From Pectobacterium fontis (GTDB lineage: Bacteria > Pseudomonadota > Gammaproteobacteria > Enterobacterales > Enterobacteriaceae): a stretch of 64,000 nucleotides of DNA. The first letter of the stretch is position 1; the number at the start of each line of letters is the position of its first letter. The notes beneath the pieces are model-generated. The model saw nothing but the letters and a program-made list of their open reading frames with translations. It had not been told where the DNA came from and did no database searches. The position numbers and the translations under genes are program-made. Location of the stretch: contig NZ_JSXC01000034.1 of the NCBI RefSeq assembly GCF_000803215.1, forward strand, positions 174,214 through 238,213, in the 5' to 3' direction. Of the stretch, positions 53,904 to 64,000 are shown piece by piece.

Positions 53904-54977
53904 ATGCAAAAAGATTCACTTAATAATATTAATATCAGCGCAGAACAGGTTTTGATTACTCCCGATGAATTAAAGGCTAAATTCCCGCTTAACGACGCGG
54001 AGCAGCGTGAGATTGCACAAGCGAGAGCCACGATTGCGGATATCATTCATGGCCGTGACGAGCGGTTGCTGATCGTCTGCGGGCCTTGCTCCATTCATGA
54101 CACCGATGCCGCATTGGAATACGCGCGTCGCTTACAGGCGCTCGCTGCTGAACTGAACGATCGCCTCTACATTGTGATGCGCGTTTATTTTGAAAAACCT
54201 CGCACTACTGTGGGCTGGAAAGGGCTTATCAACGATCCGTTCATGGATGGCTCATTTGATGTGGAGGCCGGGCTGCACATTGCGCGTGGGCTGCTGCTGG
54301 AGTTGGTGAATATGGGGCTGCCGTTGGCGACAGAAGCACTCGATCCGAACAGCCCGCAATACCTGGGCGATCTGTTCAGTTGGTCGGCTATCGGCGCGCG
54401 TACGACTGAATCACAAACGCACCGTGAGATGGCTTCCGGCCTGTCAATGCCTGTCGGGTTCAAAAACGGTACAGATGGCAGTTTAGGAACGGCGATTAAC
54501 GCCATGAGAGCGGCCGCAATGCCACATCGCTTTGTGGGTATCAATCAAACCGGACAGGTCTGCCTGCTGCAAACGCAGGGGAACATTGATGGTCATGTGA
54601 TTCTGCGCGGTGGTAAAAACCCCAACTACAGTGCGCAAGATGTGGCTGAATGTGAAAAACAGATGCAGGAAGCAGGACTGAAACCTGCGCTAATGATAGA
54701 TTGTAGCCACGGCAATTCGAATAAAGACTACCGCCGTCAGCCACTTGTTGTTGAATCTGCGATTGAACAAATCAAGGCGGGAAATCGTTCTATTATAGGG
54801 CTGATGCTGGAAAGCCACCTTAACGAGGGGAGCCAGTCTTCAGAACAACCGCGTTCAGATATGCGCTACGGTGTATCGGTCACGGATGCCTGCATCAGTT
54901 GGGAAAGTACAGAAGCGTTGCTGCGTTCCGTTCATCAAGATCTGAGTGCTGCGCGTGTGAAACATTCAGGAGAGTAA
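53904..54977 (+). CDS. aroF: 3-deoxy-7-phosphoheptulonate synthase, tyrosine-sensitive type
   Basis: 357 residues, MQKDSLNNINISAEQVLITP..., closest to E. coli AroF by its N-terminus; RLLIVCGPCSIHD, EKPRTTVGWKGLINDP and DCSHGNSNKDYRRQ are the metal- and substrate-binding segments. It commits PEP and erythrose-4-phosphate to the shikimate pathway. 6 bp before tyrA. Confidence 0.96.
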   Translation: MQKDSLNNINISAEQVLITPDELKAKFPLNDAEQREIAQARATIADIIHGRDERLLIVCGPCSIHDTDAALEYARRLQALAAELNDRLYIVMRVYFEKPRTTVGWKGLINDPFMDGSFDVEAGLHIARGLLLELVNMGLPLATEALDPNSPQYLGDLFSWSAIGARTTESQTHREMASGLSMPVGFKNGTDGSLGTAINAMRAAAMPHRFVGINQTGQVCLLQTQGNIDGHVILRGGKNPNYSAQDVAECEKQMQEAGLKPALMIDCSHGNSNKDYRRQPLVVESAIEQIKAGNRSIIGLMLESHLNEGSQSSEQPRSDMRYGVSVTDACISWESTEALLRSVHQDLSAARVKHSGE

Positions 54978-54983
54978 CAAGAT

Positions 54984-56105
54984 ATGGTAGCTGAACTGAC
55001 CGCACTACGTGATCAGATAGATGAGGTAGATAAAGAGCTTGTCGCGTTGTTATCACGTCGGTTGCGTTTGGTGGCGGAAGTGGGTGAGGTGAAGAGCCGC
55101 TATGGTTTGCCCATTTATGTGCCCGATCGTGAAGCGGCCATGCTCAGCTCACGTCGTAAAGAGGCGGAGTCGATGGGCGTTCCGCCGGATCTCATTGAGG
55201 ACATCCTGAGGCGTACCATGCGCGAGTCCTATACCAGTGAGAACGACAAAGGCTTTAAAACGCTGTGTCCACAGTTGCGTCCAGTCGTCATCATTGGTGG
55301 CCGTGGTCAAATGGGCAATCTGTTTGAGAAAATGCTGACGCTGTCGGGATATCAGGTGAAGATCCTGGAGCAAGACGATTGGCCGCACGCGGATGCGCTG
55401 TTGTCAGATGCTGGAATGGTGATTGTCAGCGTGCCGATTCACGTTACCGAACAGGTGATTGCTCGTCTACCTGCCTTGCCGGATGACTGCATTTTGGTTG
55501 ATCTGGCATCGGTAAAAAATGGCCCGCTTCAGGCAATGCTGGCGGCGCATCATGGTCCGGTACTCGGGTTGCACCCGATGTTTGGGCCAGACAGCGGTAG
55601 CCTGGCTAAACAGGTTGTCGTCTATTGTGATGGGCGACATCCCGAAGCCTACCAGTGGTTACTGGAACAGATTCAGGTATGGGGTGCGCGTTTGCATCGC
55701 ATTAGCGCGGTCGAACACGATCAGAACATGATGTTCATTCAAGCGCTGCGCCATTTCGCGACGTTTGCCTATGGTCTGCATTTAGCGGAAGAAAATGTGC
55801 AAATTGAGCAACTGCTGGCGCTGTCATCGCCAATCTATCGTCTGGAACTGATTATGGTTGGGCGGCTGTTTGCTCAGGATCCGCAACTGTATGCCGACAT
55901 TATTATGTCTTCAGAGGATAATTTGGCGTTAATTAAGCGTTATTACAAACGCTTTGGTGAAGCGATTAAGTTACTAGAGCAGACGGATAAAGCCGAATTC
56001 ATTAGCAGCTTCAAGAAAGTTGAGCACTGGTTCGGCGACTACGCCAAACGTTTTCAGGCAGAGAGCCGAGTGCTTTTACGACAGGCAAACGATATTCGTA
56101 AATAG
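54984..56105 (+). CDS. tyrA: bifunctional chorismate mutase/prephenate dehydrogenase
   Basis: 373 residues. Chorismate mutase domain at 1-about 90 ([20 protein letters not shown]), then the NAD-binding dehydrogenase ([18 protein letters not shown], about 102-119; GLHPMFGPD). It leads to 4-hydroxyphenylpyruvate for tyrosine. Second gene of the aroF operon. Confidence 0.97.
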   Translation: MVAELTALRDQIDEVDKELVALLSRRLRLVAEVGEVKSRYGLPIYVPDREAAMLSSRRKEAESMGVPPDLIEDILRRTMRESYTSENDKGFKTLCPQLRPVVIIGGRGQMGNLFEKMLTLSGYQVKILEQDDWPHADALLSDAGMVIVSVPIHVTEQVIARLPALPDDCILVDLASVKNGPLQAMLAAHHGPVLGLHPMFGPDSGSLAKQVVVYCDGRHPEAYQWLLEQIQVWGARLHRISAVEHDQNMMFIQALRHFATFAYGLHLAEENVQIEQLLALSSPIYRLELIMVGRLFAQDPQLYADIIMSSEDNLALIKRYYKRFGEAIKLLEQTDKAEFISSFKKVEHWFGDYAKRFQAESRVLLRQANDIRK

Positions 56106-56128
56106 TCCGGTTTTCGCTTTGAATGGTG

Positions 56129-56160
56129 AAGCCATCCAGGTGTATAAACCCGGATGGCTT
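56129..56160. terminator. terminator between tyrA and pheA
   Basis: AAGCCATCC (56129-56137) pairs with GGATGGCTT (56152-56160) and is followed by TTTTTC; the genes converge here. Confidence 0.85.
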
Positions 56161-56166
56161 TTTCAA

Positions 56167-57327
56167 TTATTCGTTCACATCGACGGGTACGACATTTTCA
56201 CTGGGATAACAGCCCAACACTTTTAACGATCGAGTGATGGGCGCTAATCCTTTTAACGCTTTCTGCATCGCATCACCGCGCAGGTTGGCCTGCACATCGA
56301 GATAGAACATTTCTTCCCACGGATTGCCATTGATCGGCCTGGATTCCAGTTTGGTTATCACAATGCCGTTATCACGCAACACCAGCAGAGCTTCCACCAG
56401 TGCGCCTGACTGTTGACCTGTTGCCATAATTAACGTGGTTTTTGCCGGTACTTGTTCAGTCACGTCAATGGGTTTACGCGCTAATACAATAAAGCGGGTG
56501 ATGTTTTGCGACTGATTGGCCAGATCGTGTTCTAGTACTTGCAACTGATAAAGTTGGCCGCCAGCTTCACTGCCGAGCGCTGCTGCTTTTGGCGAGTTGA
56601 GCGCCGCTACTTTTTCCATCGCAGCAGCCGTGCTTTCACAATATTCAATCTTCCAGTGCGGAAAACGATTGATGAAATGACTGCATTGCTGAAACGGTTG
56701 CGGGTGGCTGTAAACGGTTTCGATCTGCTCCAGCGAGGTCTCGGTGGTGACTAAAACGCAGTGATTTATCGGATTAGTTAACTCGCCGACGATGGATAAT
56801 CCCGTGTGTTGCAGCAGGTCGTAAACGTCATTGATTGAACCGGAACTGGTGTTTTCAATCGGCAGAACGGCATAATCCGCTTGCCCTGTTTCCACCATAT
56901 TGAAAATGTCCTGAAACTTCTGGCAACCACATTCGATAAATTGTTCAAAGTGTCGAGCGGCATATTGACGAGCGGCAAGATGAGAATAAGACCCTTTCGG
57001 ACCGAGAAACGCAATACGGGCAGAGTGTGAGGTTGTTTGGTTGAGATGGTGTTGTAAAAGAGCCTGCTGCGTCAGGACTGAATCTTCAATAATGAGCTGA
57101 AATAAGCGGGTAATATAGTGAGCATCAAGGTGATGTTTTTTCCCTGCGGCGGTCAGTTGGTCCAGCAAATCACGCTCGCGCTCTTTATCGCGGATTGGGC
57201 GATGTGAATGCAATTTGCTGCGGGCAACATCCAGCGCCAGCTCTCGTCTTTGTGCCAATAACTCAATTAATTGCAGATCCAATGCGCTGATGCGTTCTCG
57301 CAGTGCCAGTAATGGATTGTCTGTCAT
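56167..57327 (-). CDS. pheA: bifunctional chorismate mutase/prephenate dehydratase
   Basis: 386 residues: mutase domain (1-about 90), prephenate dehydratase ([34 protein letters not shown]) and ACT regulatory domain ([36 protein letters not shown]) that binds phenylalanine. Convergent with tyrA; controlled by the pheL attenuator. Confidence 0.97.
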   Translation of the reverse strand: MTDNPLLALRERISALDLQLIELLAQRRELALDVARSKLHSHRPIRDKERERDLLDQLTAAGKKHHLDAHYITRLFQLIIEDSVLTQQALLQHHLNQTTSHSARIAFLGPKGSYSHLAARQYAARHFEQFIECGCQKFQDIFNMVETGQADYAVLPIENTSSGSINDVYDLLQHTGLSIVGELTNPINHCVLVTTETSLEQIETVYSHPQPFQQCSHFINRFPHWKIEYCESTAAAMEKVAALNSPKAAALGSEAGGQLYQLQVLEHDLANQSQNITRFIVLARKPIDVTEQVPAKTTLIMATGQQSGALVEALLVLRDNGIVITKLESRPINGNPWEEMFYLDVQANLRGDAMQKALKGLAPITRSLKVLGCYPSENVVPVDVNE

Positions 57328-57356
57328 GATGCTATTACCTGCCTTATGTTCTTATA

Positions 57357-57390
57357 TAAAAAAAGCCTCCTGGTTAGGAGGCTTTTTTGT
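57357..57390 (-). terminator. pheA attenuator terminator
   Basis: AGCCTCC (57364-57370) and GGAGGCT (57377-57383) with T-runs on both sides, on the minus strand just upstream of pheA and 50 bp after pheL. Confidence 0.9.
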
Positions 57391-57432
57391 TCGTCTTCGT
57401 ATTCTTGCTCTTACGACGAATCGCCTCCCAAA

Positions 57433-57480
57433 TCAGGGGAAGGTGAAAAAGAATACGAAGAAGAACAGTTTACTTGTCAT
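57433..57480 (-). CDS. pheL: pheA leader peptide
   Basis: 15 residues, MTSKLFFFVFFFTFP, seven of them Phe, in the pattern of E. coli PheL (FFFAFFFTFP). Ribosome stalling at Phe codons when tRNA-Phe is uncharged would prevent formation of the terminator 57357-57390. Confidence 0.95.
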   Translation of the reverse strand: MTSKLFFFVFFFTFP

Positions 57481-57628
57481 ATTTACTCGGTTAGTCAGGA
57501 AGATATCCAGATTCTGAGTAGGTAAGGTAACTGTTGGCTTTTCATCCTGTCAATACAAAATCGCCGAGCACAATGTTAAACCCGATATGGCGGTGGAGCT
57601 TTAGGATGCGGATTGCGGAGTTTGGAAT

Positions 57629-57653
57629 GCAAAAACGCGCCCTCAGGCGCGTT
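57629..57653 (-). terminator. raiA terminator
   Basis: AACGCGCC (57634-57641) and GGCGCGTT (57646-57653); on the minus strand followed by TTTTTGC. Confidence 0.8.
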
Positions 57654-57675
57654 ATATTGAGATAAAGAGAATGAA

Positions 57676-58014
57676 TTACTCTTCTTGCGTCGGCTGGAGA
57701 TTCGCTTCTTTGACGCTGGCAACTGCGCGTCTGGCCTCGCCTTTATGCTGGAGCTTATCCAACTGGCGTTCGAGTTTGGTAATCAATTCATTAATGGCGG
57801 CATACATATCGTCATGCTTGGCACTGGCAACCAGTGGGCCATTCGGCGTACTGATGGTCGCATCGGCGACAAAACCCTGGGGTTCTTTTGACAGAATGAT
57901 ATGCGGGTTAATCAACTGGGTTTGCCACTTATCCAGCTTGGAAAGACGGTCTTCGACATGTTGACGAATTGCGGGGGTGATATCCATTTGCTTACTGGTA
58001 ATATTAATAGTCAT
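57676..58014 (-). CDS. raiA: ribosome-associated inhibitor A
   Basis: 112 residues, [20 protein letters not shown]..., the short-form HPF/RaiA family with the basic helix [17 protein letters not shown] and acidic tail. It blocks the A site and stabilises idle 70S ribosomes in stationary phase and cold. About 320 bp upstream (58015-58333) hold its promoter and the bamD terminator but no gene. Confidence 0.96.
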   Translation of the reverse strand: MTINITSKQMDITPAIRQHVEDRLSKLDKWQTQLINPHIILSKEPQGFVADATISTPNGPLVASAKHDDMYAAINELITKLERQLDKLQHKGEARRAVASVKEANLQPTQEE

Positions 58015-58285
58015 ATAAACTTACCTCTCTGCCTATGTCCGTCTTGGATGATTTCAGCATACCGTGAGTTGTGGCAAAAAGCGTGATATTGATCGCTTTT
58101 TTTTGTCACTTTTTGTCAAGAAAGTGCAATTTGTGAAGTACCATCGGGAATAGAAGGGAAGTACTTGAGAGGGCATCTGGCCTGTGCCATTATTGATAAG
58201 ATCTACTGAGATTACCGTGCTGTTGTTGACTCCCGCCAACCCTGTTTTTTCTGCTTATCGACGTATAACGAACGGATTGAATCAT

Positions 58286-58310
58286 AAAAAACGGCAACCG
58301 AAGCTGCCGT
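58286..58310 (-). terminator. bamD terminator
   Basis: ACGGCA (58291-58296) and TGCCGT (58305-58310); on the minus strand followed by TTTTTTATG. Confidence 0.8.
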
Positions 58311-58333
58311 CTCAATGAAGCTATGCCTGTCGT

Positions 58334-59068
58334 TTATGCTGGATTAGCGGCGATGATTTTTGCGACTTTATCCGCCTGTGCGGCCAGTTGCAGTTCGCGG
58401 TAAGCATTTTCCATCAACGGTAAGGCTGTTTTTGTTGCCTGAGTATCTGGGTAATCACGCAGCATTTGCTCAACGCGATTAACTACTGCCACATAAGCGC
58501 CGCGTTTCGTGTAGTATTGCGCGACAGAAAGTTCATATTTGGCCAGACGCTCTTTGAGGTAAACCAAACGCTTGTTGGCGTCAGTGGCGTATTGGCTGTT
58601 CGGATATCCCTGAATGAGCTTGCTGAAATCGCGAAATGCGGTGCGGGCATACTGTGGATCGCGATCGGATCGATCGACGCCGAAGAAGCCTTGTAACGCG
58701 CTATCATCCAGCGCCATGTCGGTCAGGCCGCGCATGTACAGGACATAATCCACGTTTGGATGCGTCGGGTTGAGCCGCAGGAAGCGGTCAATAGAAGCCT
58801 GGGCCAATGGCAGCTCTGCGGATTTGTAGTAAGCGTAGATCAAATCCAACTGTACTTGCTGCGAATAAGGACCAAAAGGATACCGGTTATCCAGTGCTTC
58901 CAACTGCGTGATGGCTGCTTTAAAGTTGCCGTCTTGCAGTTTTTGTTGAGCATTGGCATAGATTTCAGATGGCGGACTATCAGGAACCGCATCTTTGGAA
59001 TTGCTGGAGCAACCAGCCAGCGCCAGGCTCAACGTGGCGGCAGCCACCAGATATTTCATACGCGTCAT
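58334..59068 (-). CDS. bamD: outer membrane assembly lipoprotein BamD
   Basis: 244 residues; signal peptide and lipobox LALAGC (Cys 20), then five TPR-like repeats. It is the essential lipoprotein of the BAM complex that inserts outer-membrane proteins. Divergent from rluD, the usual arrangement. Confidence 0.97.
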   Translation of the reverse strand: MTRMKYLVAAATLSLALAGCSSNSKDAVPDSPPSEIYANAQQKLQDGNFKAAITQLEALDNRYPFGPYSQQVQLDLIYAYYKSAELPLAQASIDRFLRLNPTHPNVDYVLYMRGLTDMALDDSALQGFFGVDRSDRDPQYARTAFRDFSKLIQGYPNSQYATDANKRLVYLKERLAKYELSVAQYYTKRGAYVAVVNRVEQMLRDYPDTQATKTALPLMENAYRELQLAAQADKVAKIIAANPA

Positions 59069-59202
59069 GACGTTTTGATTATCCTCAGAATGTTATTCCG
59101 GGAAGCTGTCCGTTAAGCTCCCGATTTAGACCAGCTACAATAGTACATTATTTTAAACGGCGTCGCCGTCAAAACCCAACGTTAACGAAGAAGCTGCATA
59201 AT

Positions 59203-60180
59203 ATGGCACAACAAGTACAACTCACCGCAACGGTGGCCGAATCTCAACTCGGACAACGTTTAGATCAGGCTTTGGCCGAATTGTTCCCTGATTATTCACG
59301 ATCCCGCATAAAAGAGTGGATTCTTGAGAATCGGGTACAGATTAACGGCAATGTCACCAATAAGCCAAAAGAGAAAGTACTTGGCGGCGAATCGGTAGCT
59401 ATTGACGCATTGATTGAAGAAGAAGCCCGTTGGGAAGCACAGGATATCAAGCTGGATATCGTGTACGAAGACCAGGACATTTTGGTCATCAACAAACCCA
59501 AGGATCTGGTGGTTCATCCCGGTGCGGGTAACCCCGATGGCACGGTATTGAATGCCTTGCTACATCACTATCCTGAGATTGCCGATGTGCCCCGCGCCGG
59601 GATCGTACATCGGCTTGATAAAGATACGACAGGGCTTATGGTGGTGGCAAAAACCGTGCCTGCACAGACACGCTTAGTTGAGGCGTTGCAGGCGCGCGAA
59701 ATTACTCGTGAGTATGAAGCCGTGGCGATTGGTTCGATGACGGCAGGCGGCATGGTCGATCAACCTATTGCTCGCCATGCAACCAAACGTACTCACATGG
59801 CGGTGCACCCAATGGGTAAGCCCGCTGTGACACATTATCGCATCATGGAACATTTCCGTGCGCATACCCGTTTGCGGCTGCGTTTGGAGACGGGGCGTAC
59901 CCATCAAATTCGTGTGCATATGTCGCATATTGATCATCCACTGGTTGGCGATCAGTTATACGGTGGTCGTCCTCGGCCGCCAAAAGGGGCGTCAGAGGCG
60001 TTCATTGAAACGCTGCGTGGTTTCGACCGTCAGGCGCTGCACGCCACGATGTTACGTTTTTACCATCCCATCACTGGGATCCATATGGAATGGCATGCGG
60101 AGTTGCCGCAGGATATGGTCGATTTGATTGATGCGCTGAAAGCCGATACTGCGGCGTTTCAGGACCAACTCGACTGGTAA
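59203..60180 (+). CDS. rluD: 23S rRNA pseudouridine synthase D
   Basis: 325 residues: S4 RNA-binding domain (1-about 75) and catalytic domain with GIVHRLDKDTTGLMVVAKT (the Asp of RLDKDT is the nucleophile) and RLETGRTHQIRVHM. It makes pseudouridines 1911, 1915 and 1917 in helix 69. Confidence 0.97.
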   Translation: MAQQVQLTATVAESQLGQRLDQALAELFPDYSRSRIKEWILENRVQINGNVTNKPKEKVLGGESVAIDALIEEEARWEAQDIKLDIVYEDQDILVINKPKDLVVHPGAGNPDGTVLNALLHHYPEIADVPRAGIVHRLDKDTTGLMVVAKTVPAQTRLVEALQAREITREYEAVAIGSMTAGGMVDQPIARHATKRTHMAVHPMGKPAVTHYRIMEHFRAHTRLRLRLETGRTHQIRVHMSHIDHPLVGDQLYGGRPRPPKGASEAFIETLRGFDRQALHATMLRFYHPITGIHMEWHAELPQDMVDLIDALKADTAAFQDQLDW

Positions 60181-60223
60181 TGCATTCAATACCATAAGCG
60201 CTGATTTAGAGAGGTGACGGACT

Positions 60224-60949
60224 ATGCTGATCTACCCCGACTGGCCTTTGCCAGAAAGTGTGAAATCTTGTAGTACGACGCGTATCGGCGGGCGTAGCGC
60301 GGCACCTTATGATTCGCTGAATCTGGGCAATCATGTGGGCGATGAGCCTGCACACGTCACTGAGAATCGGCAAGTGCTGGTGGAGATGGCTGGTCTTCCC
60401 GCGATGCCTCACTGGCTGGAACAGGTTCATGGCACTGATGTGATCCGCATTAATGAAATGTTGCCAGCGTCCGTTTGCGGTGATGCGGCCTATACGGATA
60501 AGAAAGGGCAGGTTTGTGCAGTCATGACGGCTGACTGTCTGCCTGTGCTTTTTTGTGCAAGCCGCGGTGATGAAGTTGCTGCTGCACATGCTGGCTGGCG
60601 CGGGTTACACGCGGGCGTACTGGAAGAAACGTTAGCCTGTTTTCGCGCGAAACCTGAACAAATTATGGCATGGTTGGGACCCGCTATCGGGCCTGATGCT
60701 TTTGAAGTTGGCTCTGAGGTGAGGGACGCGTTTATTCAACACAATGCGGCGGCAGCCTCTGCATTTAGGCCTGAAGGAAATAAATTTTTTGCCGATATCT
60801 ATCGGCTGGCAAGCCTGCGTTTACGCGCCGCAGGGGTAACACAAATTTTTGGTGGCAGTGCCTGTACTGTGAGCGAACCTCACAAATTTTTCTCTTATCG
60901 GCGTGATGGTGTGACTGGCCGTATGGCAAGTTTAATCTGGCTGATATAA
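60224..60949 (+). CDS. pgeF: purine nucleoside phosphorylase/laccase-domain protein YfiH
   Basis: 241 residues; EQVHGTDV, MTADCLPVLFC and AAHAGWRGLHAG supply the His/Cys metal site of the YfiH family. In E. coli PgeF corrects misincorporation of L-Ser in peptidoglycan; other members split purine nucleosides. It follows rluD by 43 bp, its normal place. Confidence 0.93.
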   Translation: MLIYPDWPLPESVKSCSTTRIGGRSAAPYDSLNLGNHVGDEPAHVTENRQVLVEMAGLPAMPHWLEQVHGTDVIRINEMLPASVCGDAAYTDKKGQVCAVMTADCLPVLFCASRGDEVAAAHAGWRGLHAGVLEETLACFRAKPEQIMAWLGPAIGPDAFEVGSEVRDAFIQHNAAAASAFRPEGNKFFADIYRLASLRLRAAGVTQIFGGSACTVSEPHKFFSYRRDGVTGRMASLIWLI

Positions 60950-61014
60950 CCTATTAGAATTAAGACGATCCAGCACAAGTAACGTTTAAATCCCATCACG
61001 ACTGGCAAAATAAC

Positions 61015-61043
61015 CTTGAAATTTTTGAGGGATGACCTCATTT
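61015..61043 (+). promoter_or_regulatory. sigma-32 heat-shock promoter of clpB
   Basis: CTTGAAA (61015-61021), 14-bp spacer, CCTCATTT (61036-61043); this matches the consensus CTTGAAA-N13-17-CCCCATNT closely. Confidence 0.88.
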
Positions 61044-61083
61044 AATCTCCAGTAGCAATTTTGACCAGTGTATGGGAGGAGTT

Positions 61084-63660
61084 ATGCGTCTGGATCGTCT
61101 TACCAACAAATTCCAACTTGCTCTTGCGGATGCTCAGTCTCTCGCCCTCGGGCGTGACCACCAGTTTATTGACCCCCTTCACATGATGAGTGCTTTACTT
61201 CACCAGGAGGGAGGAACGGTTGGTCCACTTCTGACGATTGCCGGAGCCAATCTTAATCACCTGAAAACCGAAATCGACCAAGCCATCACGCGTTTGCCGC
61301 AGGTTGAAGGCACGGATGGCGATGTCCAACCTTCGAGCGAGTTAGTGCGCGTATTGAATATGTGCGACAAGCTGGCGCAAAAGCGTGGCGACACCTTTAT
61401 CTCTTCGGAACTTTTCGTACTTGCTGCGCTGGAGTCTCGTGGCTCGCTGGGGGAGGTATTGAAAAAGGCGGGTGTTACGCAGCAAGGGGTAACAAACGCG
61501 ATCGATCAAGTGAGAGGAGGGGAGCAAGTGAACGATCAAGGGGCTGAAGATCAGCGCCAGGCATTGAAAAAATTCACGATTGATCTCACGGAGCGTGCGG
61601 AACAAGGCAAACTTGATCCTGTTATCGGGCGTGATGAAGAGATTCGGCGTACGATTCAGGTTCTACAGCGCCGTACCAAAAATAATCCGGTGTTAATTGG
61701 TGAGCCCGGCGTGGGTAAAACCGCGATAGTGGAAGGGTTAGCCCAGCGTATTGTTAATGGTGAAGTGCCGGAAGGCTTGAAGAATAAGCGTGTACTGTCG
61801 CTGGACATGGGCGCGCTGGTGGCCGGTGCGAAGTATCGTGGTGAGTTTGAAGAGCGTTTAAAAGGCGTGCTTAACGATCTGTCTAAGCAGGAAGGTAATG
61901 TCATTCTGTTTATTGACGAGCTTCATACGATGGTGGGCGCGGGTAAAGCCGATGGCGCGATGGATGCCGGCAATATGTTAAAACCTGCGTTGGCTCGTGG
62001 TGAACTGCATTGCGTTGGGGCTACAACGCTGGATGAGTATCGGCAATATCTTGAAAAAGACGCGGCGCTTGAGCGGCGTTTCCAGAAAGTGTTTGTCGCG
62101 GAACCTACCGTTGAAGACACCATCGCGATCCTGCGCGGCCTGAAAGAACGCTATGAATTGCACCATCATGTGCAAATCACGGATCCGGCGATTGTTGCGG
62201 CGGCAATGTTGTCTCATCGCTATATCGCGGATCGACAGTTACCGGATAAAGCCATCGATCTCATTGATGAGGCAGCATCCAGTATTCGTATTCAGATGGA
62301 TTCGAAACCAGAGCCTCTCGATCGACTTGAGCGCCGAATCATCCAGTTAAAACTGGAGCAACAGGCGCTGAAAAAGGAATCAGATGAAGCCAGCCAAAAG
62401 CGTCTTGAGTTGCTGAGTGCGGAACTCGATCAAAAAGAGCGCGAATATTCCCGGCAAGACGAAGAGTGGAAAGCGGAAAAAGCATCACTTACAGGAACGC
62501 AGAATATTAAGGCGTCTTTAGAGCAGGCGAAAATTGCACTGGAACAGGCTCGCCGTCAGGGGGATCTGGGGAGAATGTCCGAGCTGCAATACGGCACAAT
62601 CCCTGAACTGGAGAAGCAATTGGCGGCAGCGACGCAGCAGGAAGGGAAAACAATGCACTTGCTGCGTAATCGGGTAACCGATGTTGAAATCGCGGATGTG
62701 CTGGCGCGTTGGACGGGAATTCCGGTTTCTCGCATGTTGGAAAGCGAGAAAGAAAAATTATTGCGAATGGAAGATGAGCTGCACCAGCGTGTGATCGGGC
62801 AGAACGAGGCCGTTGAAGCGGTCGCGAATTCTATTCGTCGTAGTCGGGCTGGGCTATCCGATCCTAATCGTCCGATTGGGTCGTTCCTGTTTCTTGGACC
62901 AACAGGTGTAGGGAAAACAGAACTTTGTAAAACGCTGGCAACCTTCCTATTCGACAGCGATGACGCGATGGTGCGTATCGATATGTCTGAGTTTATGGAA
63001 AAACATTCGGTTTCGCGTTTGGTCGGCGCGCCTCCGGGATATGTTGGTTACGAAGAGGGCGGTTATCTCACGGAAGCGGTGCGCCGTCGCCCCTATTCCG
63101 TCATTTTGCTAGATGAAATCGAAAAGGCACATCCTGATGTCTTCAATATCCTGCTTCAGGTATTGGATGATGGTCGTCTCACTGATGGTCAAGGCAGAAC
63201 GGTAGATTTTCGTAATACCGTGGTCATTATGACGTCAAATCTGGGGTCTGACCTGATTCAGGAACGTTTTGGCGAACGTGGCTATAGCGAAATGAGGGAT
63301 ATGGTTCTTGAGGTGGTTAGCCATAGCTTCCGCCCTGAGTTTATTAACCGTATTGATGAAGTCGTGGTCTTCCATCCATTGGGAAGAGCGCATATTACGT
63401 CGATTGCGCAAATCCAGCTTCAGAGACTCTATAAACGTCTTGAAGAGCGTGGATATCGTGTCACGATCACGGATGCGGCTTTAGATATGCTTGGGGAAGT
63501 CGGGTTTGATCCGGTCTATGGTGCTCGCCCGCTGAAAAGATCGATACAGCAACTGATAGAAAATCCTCTCGCTCAGCAGATACTCGGGGGGAAATTAATA
63601 CCCGGTAAACCGCTCACATTAGACGTTGACGGTGAACAAATCGTCGCACGACAAGAATAA
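61084..63660 (+). CDS. clpB: ATP-dependent disaggregase ClpB
   Basis: 858 residues from [20 protein letters not shown] (the frame is open four codons further up). N domain, first AAA+ with GEPGVGKT (206-213), coiled-coil M domain (about 410-525), second AAA+ with GPTGVGKT (605-612). With DnaK it pulls apart aggregates after heat stress. Confidence 0.97.
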   Translation: MRLDRLTNKFQLALADAQSLALGRDHQFIDPLHMMSALLHQEGGTVGPLLTIAGANLNHLKTEIDQAITRLPQVEGTDGDVQPSSELVRVLNMCDKLAQKRGDTFISSELFVLAALESRGSLGEVLKKAGVTQQGVTNAIDQVRGGEQVNDQGAEDQRQALKKFTIDLTERAEQGKLDPVIGRDEEIRRTIQVLQRRTKNNPVLIGEPGVGKTAIVEGLAQRIVNGEVPEGLKNKRVLSLDMGALVAGAKYRGEFEERLKGVLNDLSKQEGNVILFIDELHTMVGAGKADGAMDAGNMLKPALARGELHCVGATTLDEYRQYLEKDAALERRFQKVFVAEPTVEDTIAILRGLKERYELHHHVQITDPAIVAAAMLSHRYIADRQLPDKAIDLIDEAASSIRIQMDSKPEPLDRLERRIIQLKLEQQALKKESDEASQKRLELLSAELDQKEREYSRQDEEWKAEKASLTGTQNIKASLEQAKIALEQARRQGDLGRMSELQYGTIPELEKQLAAATQQEGKTMHLLRNRVTDVEIADVLARWTGIPVSRMLESEKEKLLRMEDELHQRVIGQNEAVEAVANSIRRSRAGLSDPNRPIGSFLFLGPTGVGKTELCKTLATFLFDSDDAMVRIDMSEFMEKHSVSRLVGAPPGYVGYEEGGYLTEAVRRRPYSVILLDEIEKAHPDVFNILLQVLDDGRLTDGQGRTVDFRNTVVIMTSNLGSDLIQERFGERGYSEMRDMVLEVVSHSFRPEFINRIDEVVVFHPLGRAHITSIAQIQLQRLYKRLEERGYRVTITDAALDMLGEVGFDPVYGARPLKRSIQQLIENPLAQQILGGKLIPGKPLTLDVDGEQIVARQE

Positions 63661-63823
63661 TGTGAGTGGAATGGTAAGTGATAAGTAGGGGGCCTCTGCT
63701 AATAGATGTCCCCTGTTTTCAGGTGTTGAGCTCAGGTTATATTCATTTTTTGTATGGTTAGTGTGCGAGATTTTGTTTTTTGATTTGTTTTTGAACGGTT
63801 AGAAAATAATTTGCATTTAGCGC

Positions 63824-63851
63824 TTGTCGGATTTAGATAAGTCCCTATAAT
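63824..63851 (+). promoter_or_regulatory. rRNA operon promoter P1
   Basis: TTGTCG (63824-63829), 16 bp, TATAAT (63846-63851), then a GCGCCTCC discriminator; AT-rich UP-element sequence (AGAAAATAATTTGCATTT) precedes it. The bases 63661-63800 after clpB show no gene. Confidence 0.88.
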
Positions 63852-63925
63852 GCGCCTCCATCGACACGGCGCTGTGAACACACAAGCGGGTCGATAAAGA
63901 AAGAGAAAACGATTTAAAATAAACG

Positions 63926-63953
63926 TTGACTCTGAAGGTGATAAGCGTAATAT
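63926..63953 (+). promoter_or_regulatory. rRNA operon promoter P2
   Basis: TTGACT (63926-63931), 16 bp, TAATAT (63948-63953), about 100 bp after P1. Confidence 0.85.
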
Positions 63954-63990
63954 ACGCCACCTCGCGAAGTGGTTAAGGCTACAACGCAAC

Positions 63991-64000
63991 GCTCTTTAAC
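63991..64000 (+). promoter_or_regulatory. boxA antitermination element of the rRNA leader
   Basis: GCTCTTTAAC at the very end of the window is the boxA of enterobacterial rRNA leaders. The 16S gene should begin beyond base 64000. Confidence 0.9.

Noticed and set aside
63732..63989. 85-codon minus-strand frame at the right edge
   Set aside because: It covers the rRNA promoters P1 and P2 and has no ribosome site; chance frame.

Overview
The window reads as the chromosome of an enterobacterium of the soft-rot group, most likely Pectobacterium. This rests on near-identity of the housekeeping proteins to E. coli relatives, the order recA-recX-alaS-csrA-serV/argV tRNAs-yqaBA-gshA-luxS and ffh-rpsP-rimM-trmD-rplS ... 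aroF-tyrA-pheA-raiA-bamD-rluD-pgeF-clpB-rrn, and an isonitrile-type dioxygenase plus glycosyltransferase pair at the left edge. The genus call is an inference from protein resemblance; no database was searched.

Left part (1-19.2 kb). The end of a 2-oxoglutarate dioxygenase and a GT1 glycosyltransferase (tail of a probable isonitrile natural-product cluster) are followed by grxB, a gap holding an MFS-transporter remnant and a candidate small RNA, a SRPBCC protein and an unknown acidic protein. Then come pncC-recA-recX with a clear LexA box, alaS, csrA, a serine/arginine tRNA operon with two 215-bp repeats that each end in a copy of the last 19 nt of the tRNA, yqaB-yqaA-gshA, luxS, ypjD, ffh and the rpsP-rimM-trmD-rplS operon.

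Prophage (about 19.1-50.5 kb). A complete-looking 31.3-kb P2/186-type prophage sits at the 3' end of rplS, bounded by 91-bp direct repeats (attL 19113-19203, attR 50442-50532). Read leftward from the packaging end it has Q, a terminase-like extra gene, P, O, N, M, L, X, holin, endolysin, spanins, R, S, V, W, J, I, H, FI, FII, E/E', T, U, D and ogr. The rightward early end has gpA, several small early genes, CII, Apl/Cox, a CI repressor with two tandem N-terminal HTH modules, a membrane-WYL protein and the integrase. Notable parts are a Gin/Hin-type invertible tail-fibre segment with an in-frame alternative C-terminus but no invertase gene in the element, a second ATPase-only terminase paralogue translationally coupled between P and Q, a LexA-box-controlled small gene beside cos (as with 186 tum), and three late-promoter activator sites sharing one consensus.

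Right part (50.5-64 kb). Immediately outside attR lies a 105-bp fragment of a second, related P2-like phage, then a brnT-brnA toxin-antitoxin pair with repeated operators, a methyltransferase, a YfiL-like lipoprotein, an orphan BtsR-like response regulator, aroF-tyrA, pheA with its pheL attenuator, raiA, bamD, rluD-pgeF, clpB with a sigma-32 promoter, and the P1/P2 promoters and boxA of an rRNA operon whose 16S gene must start just beyond the right edge.
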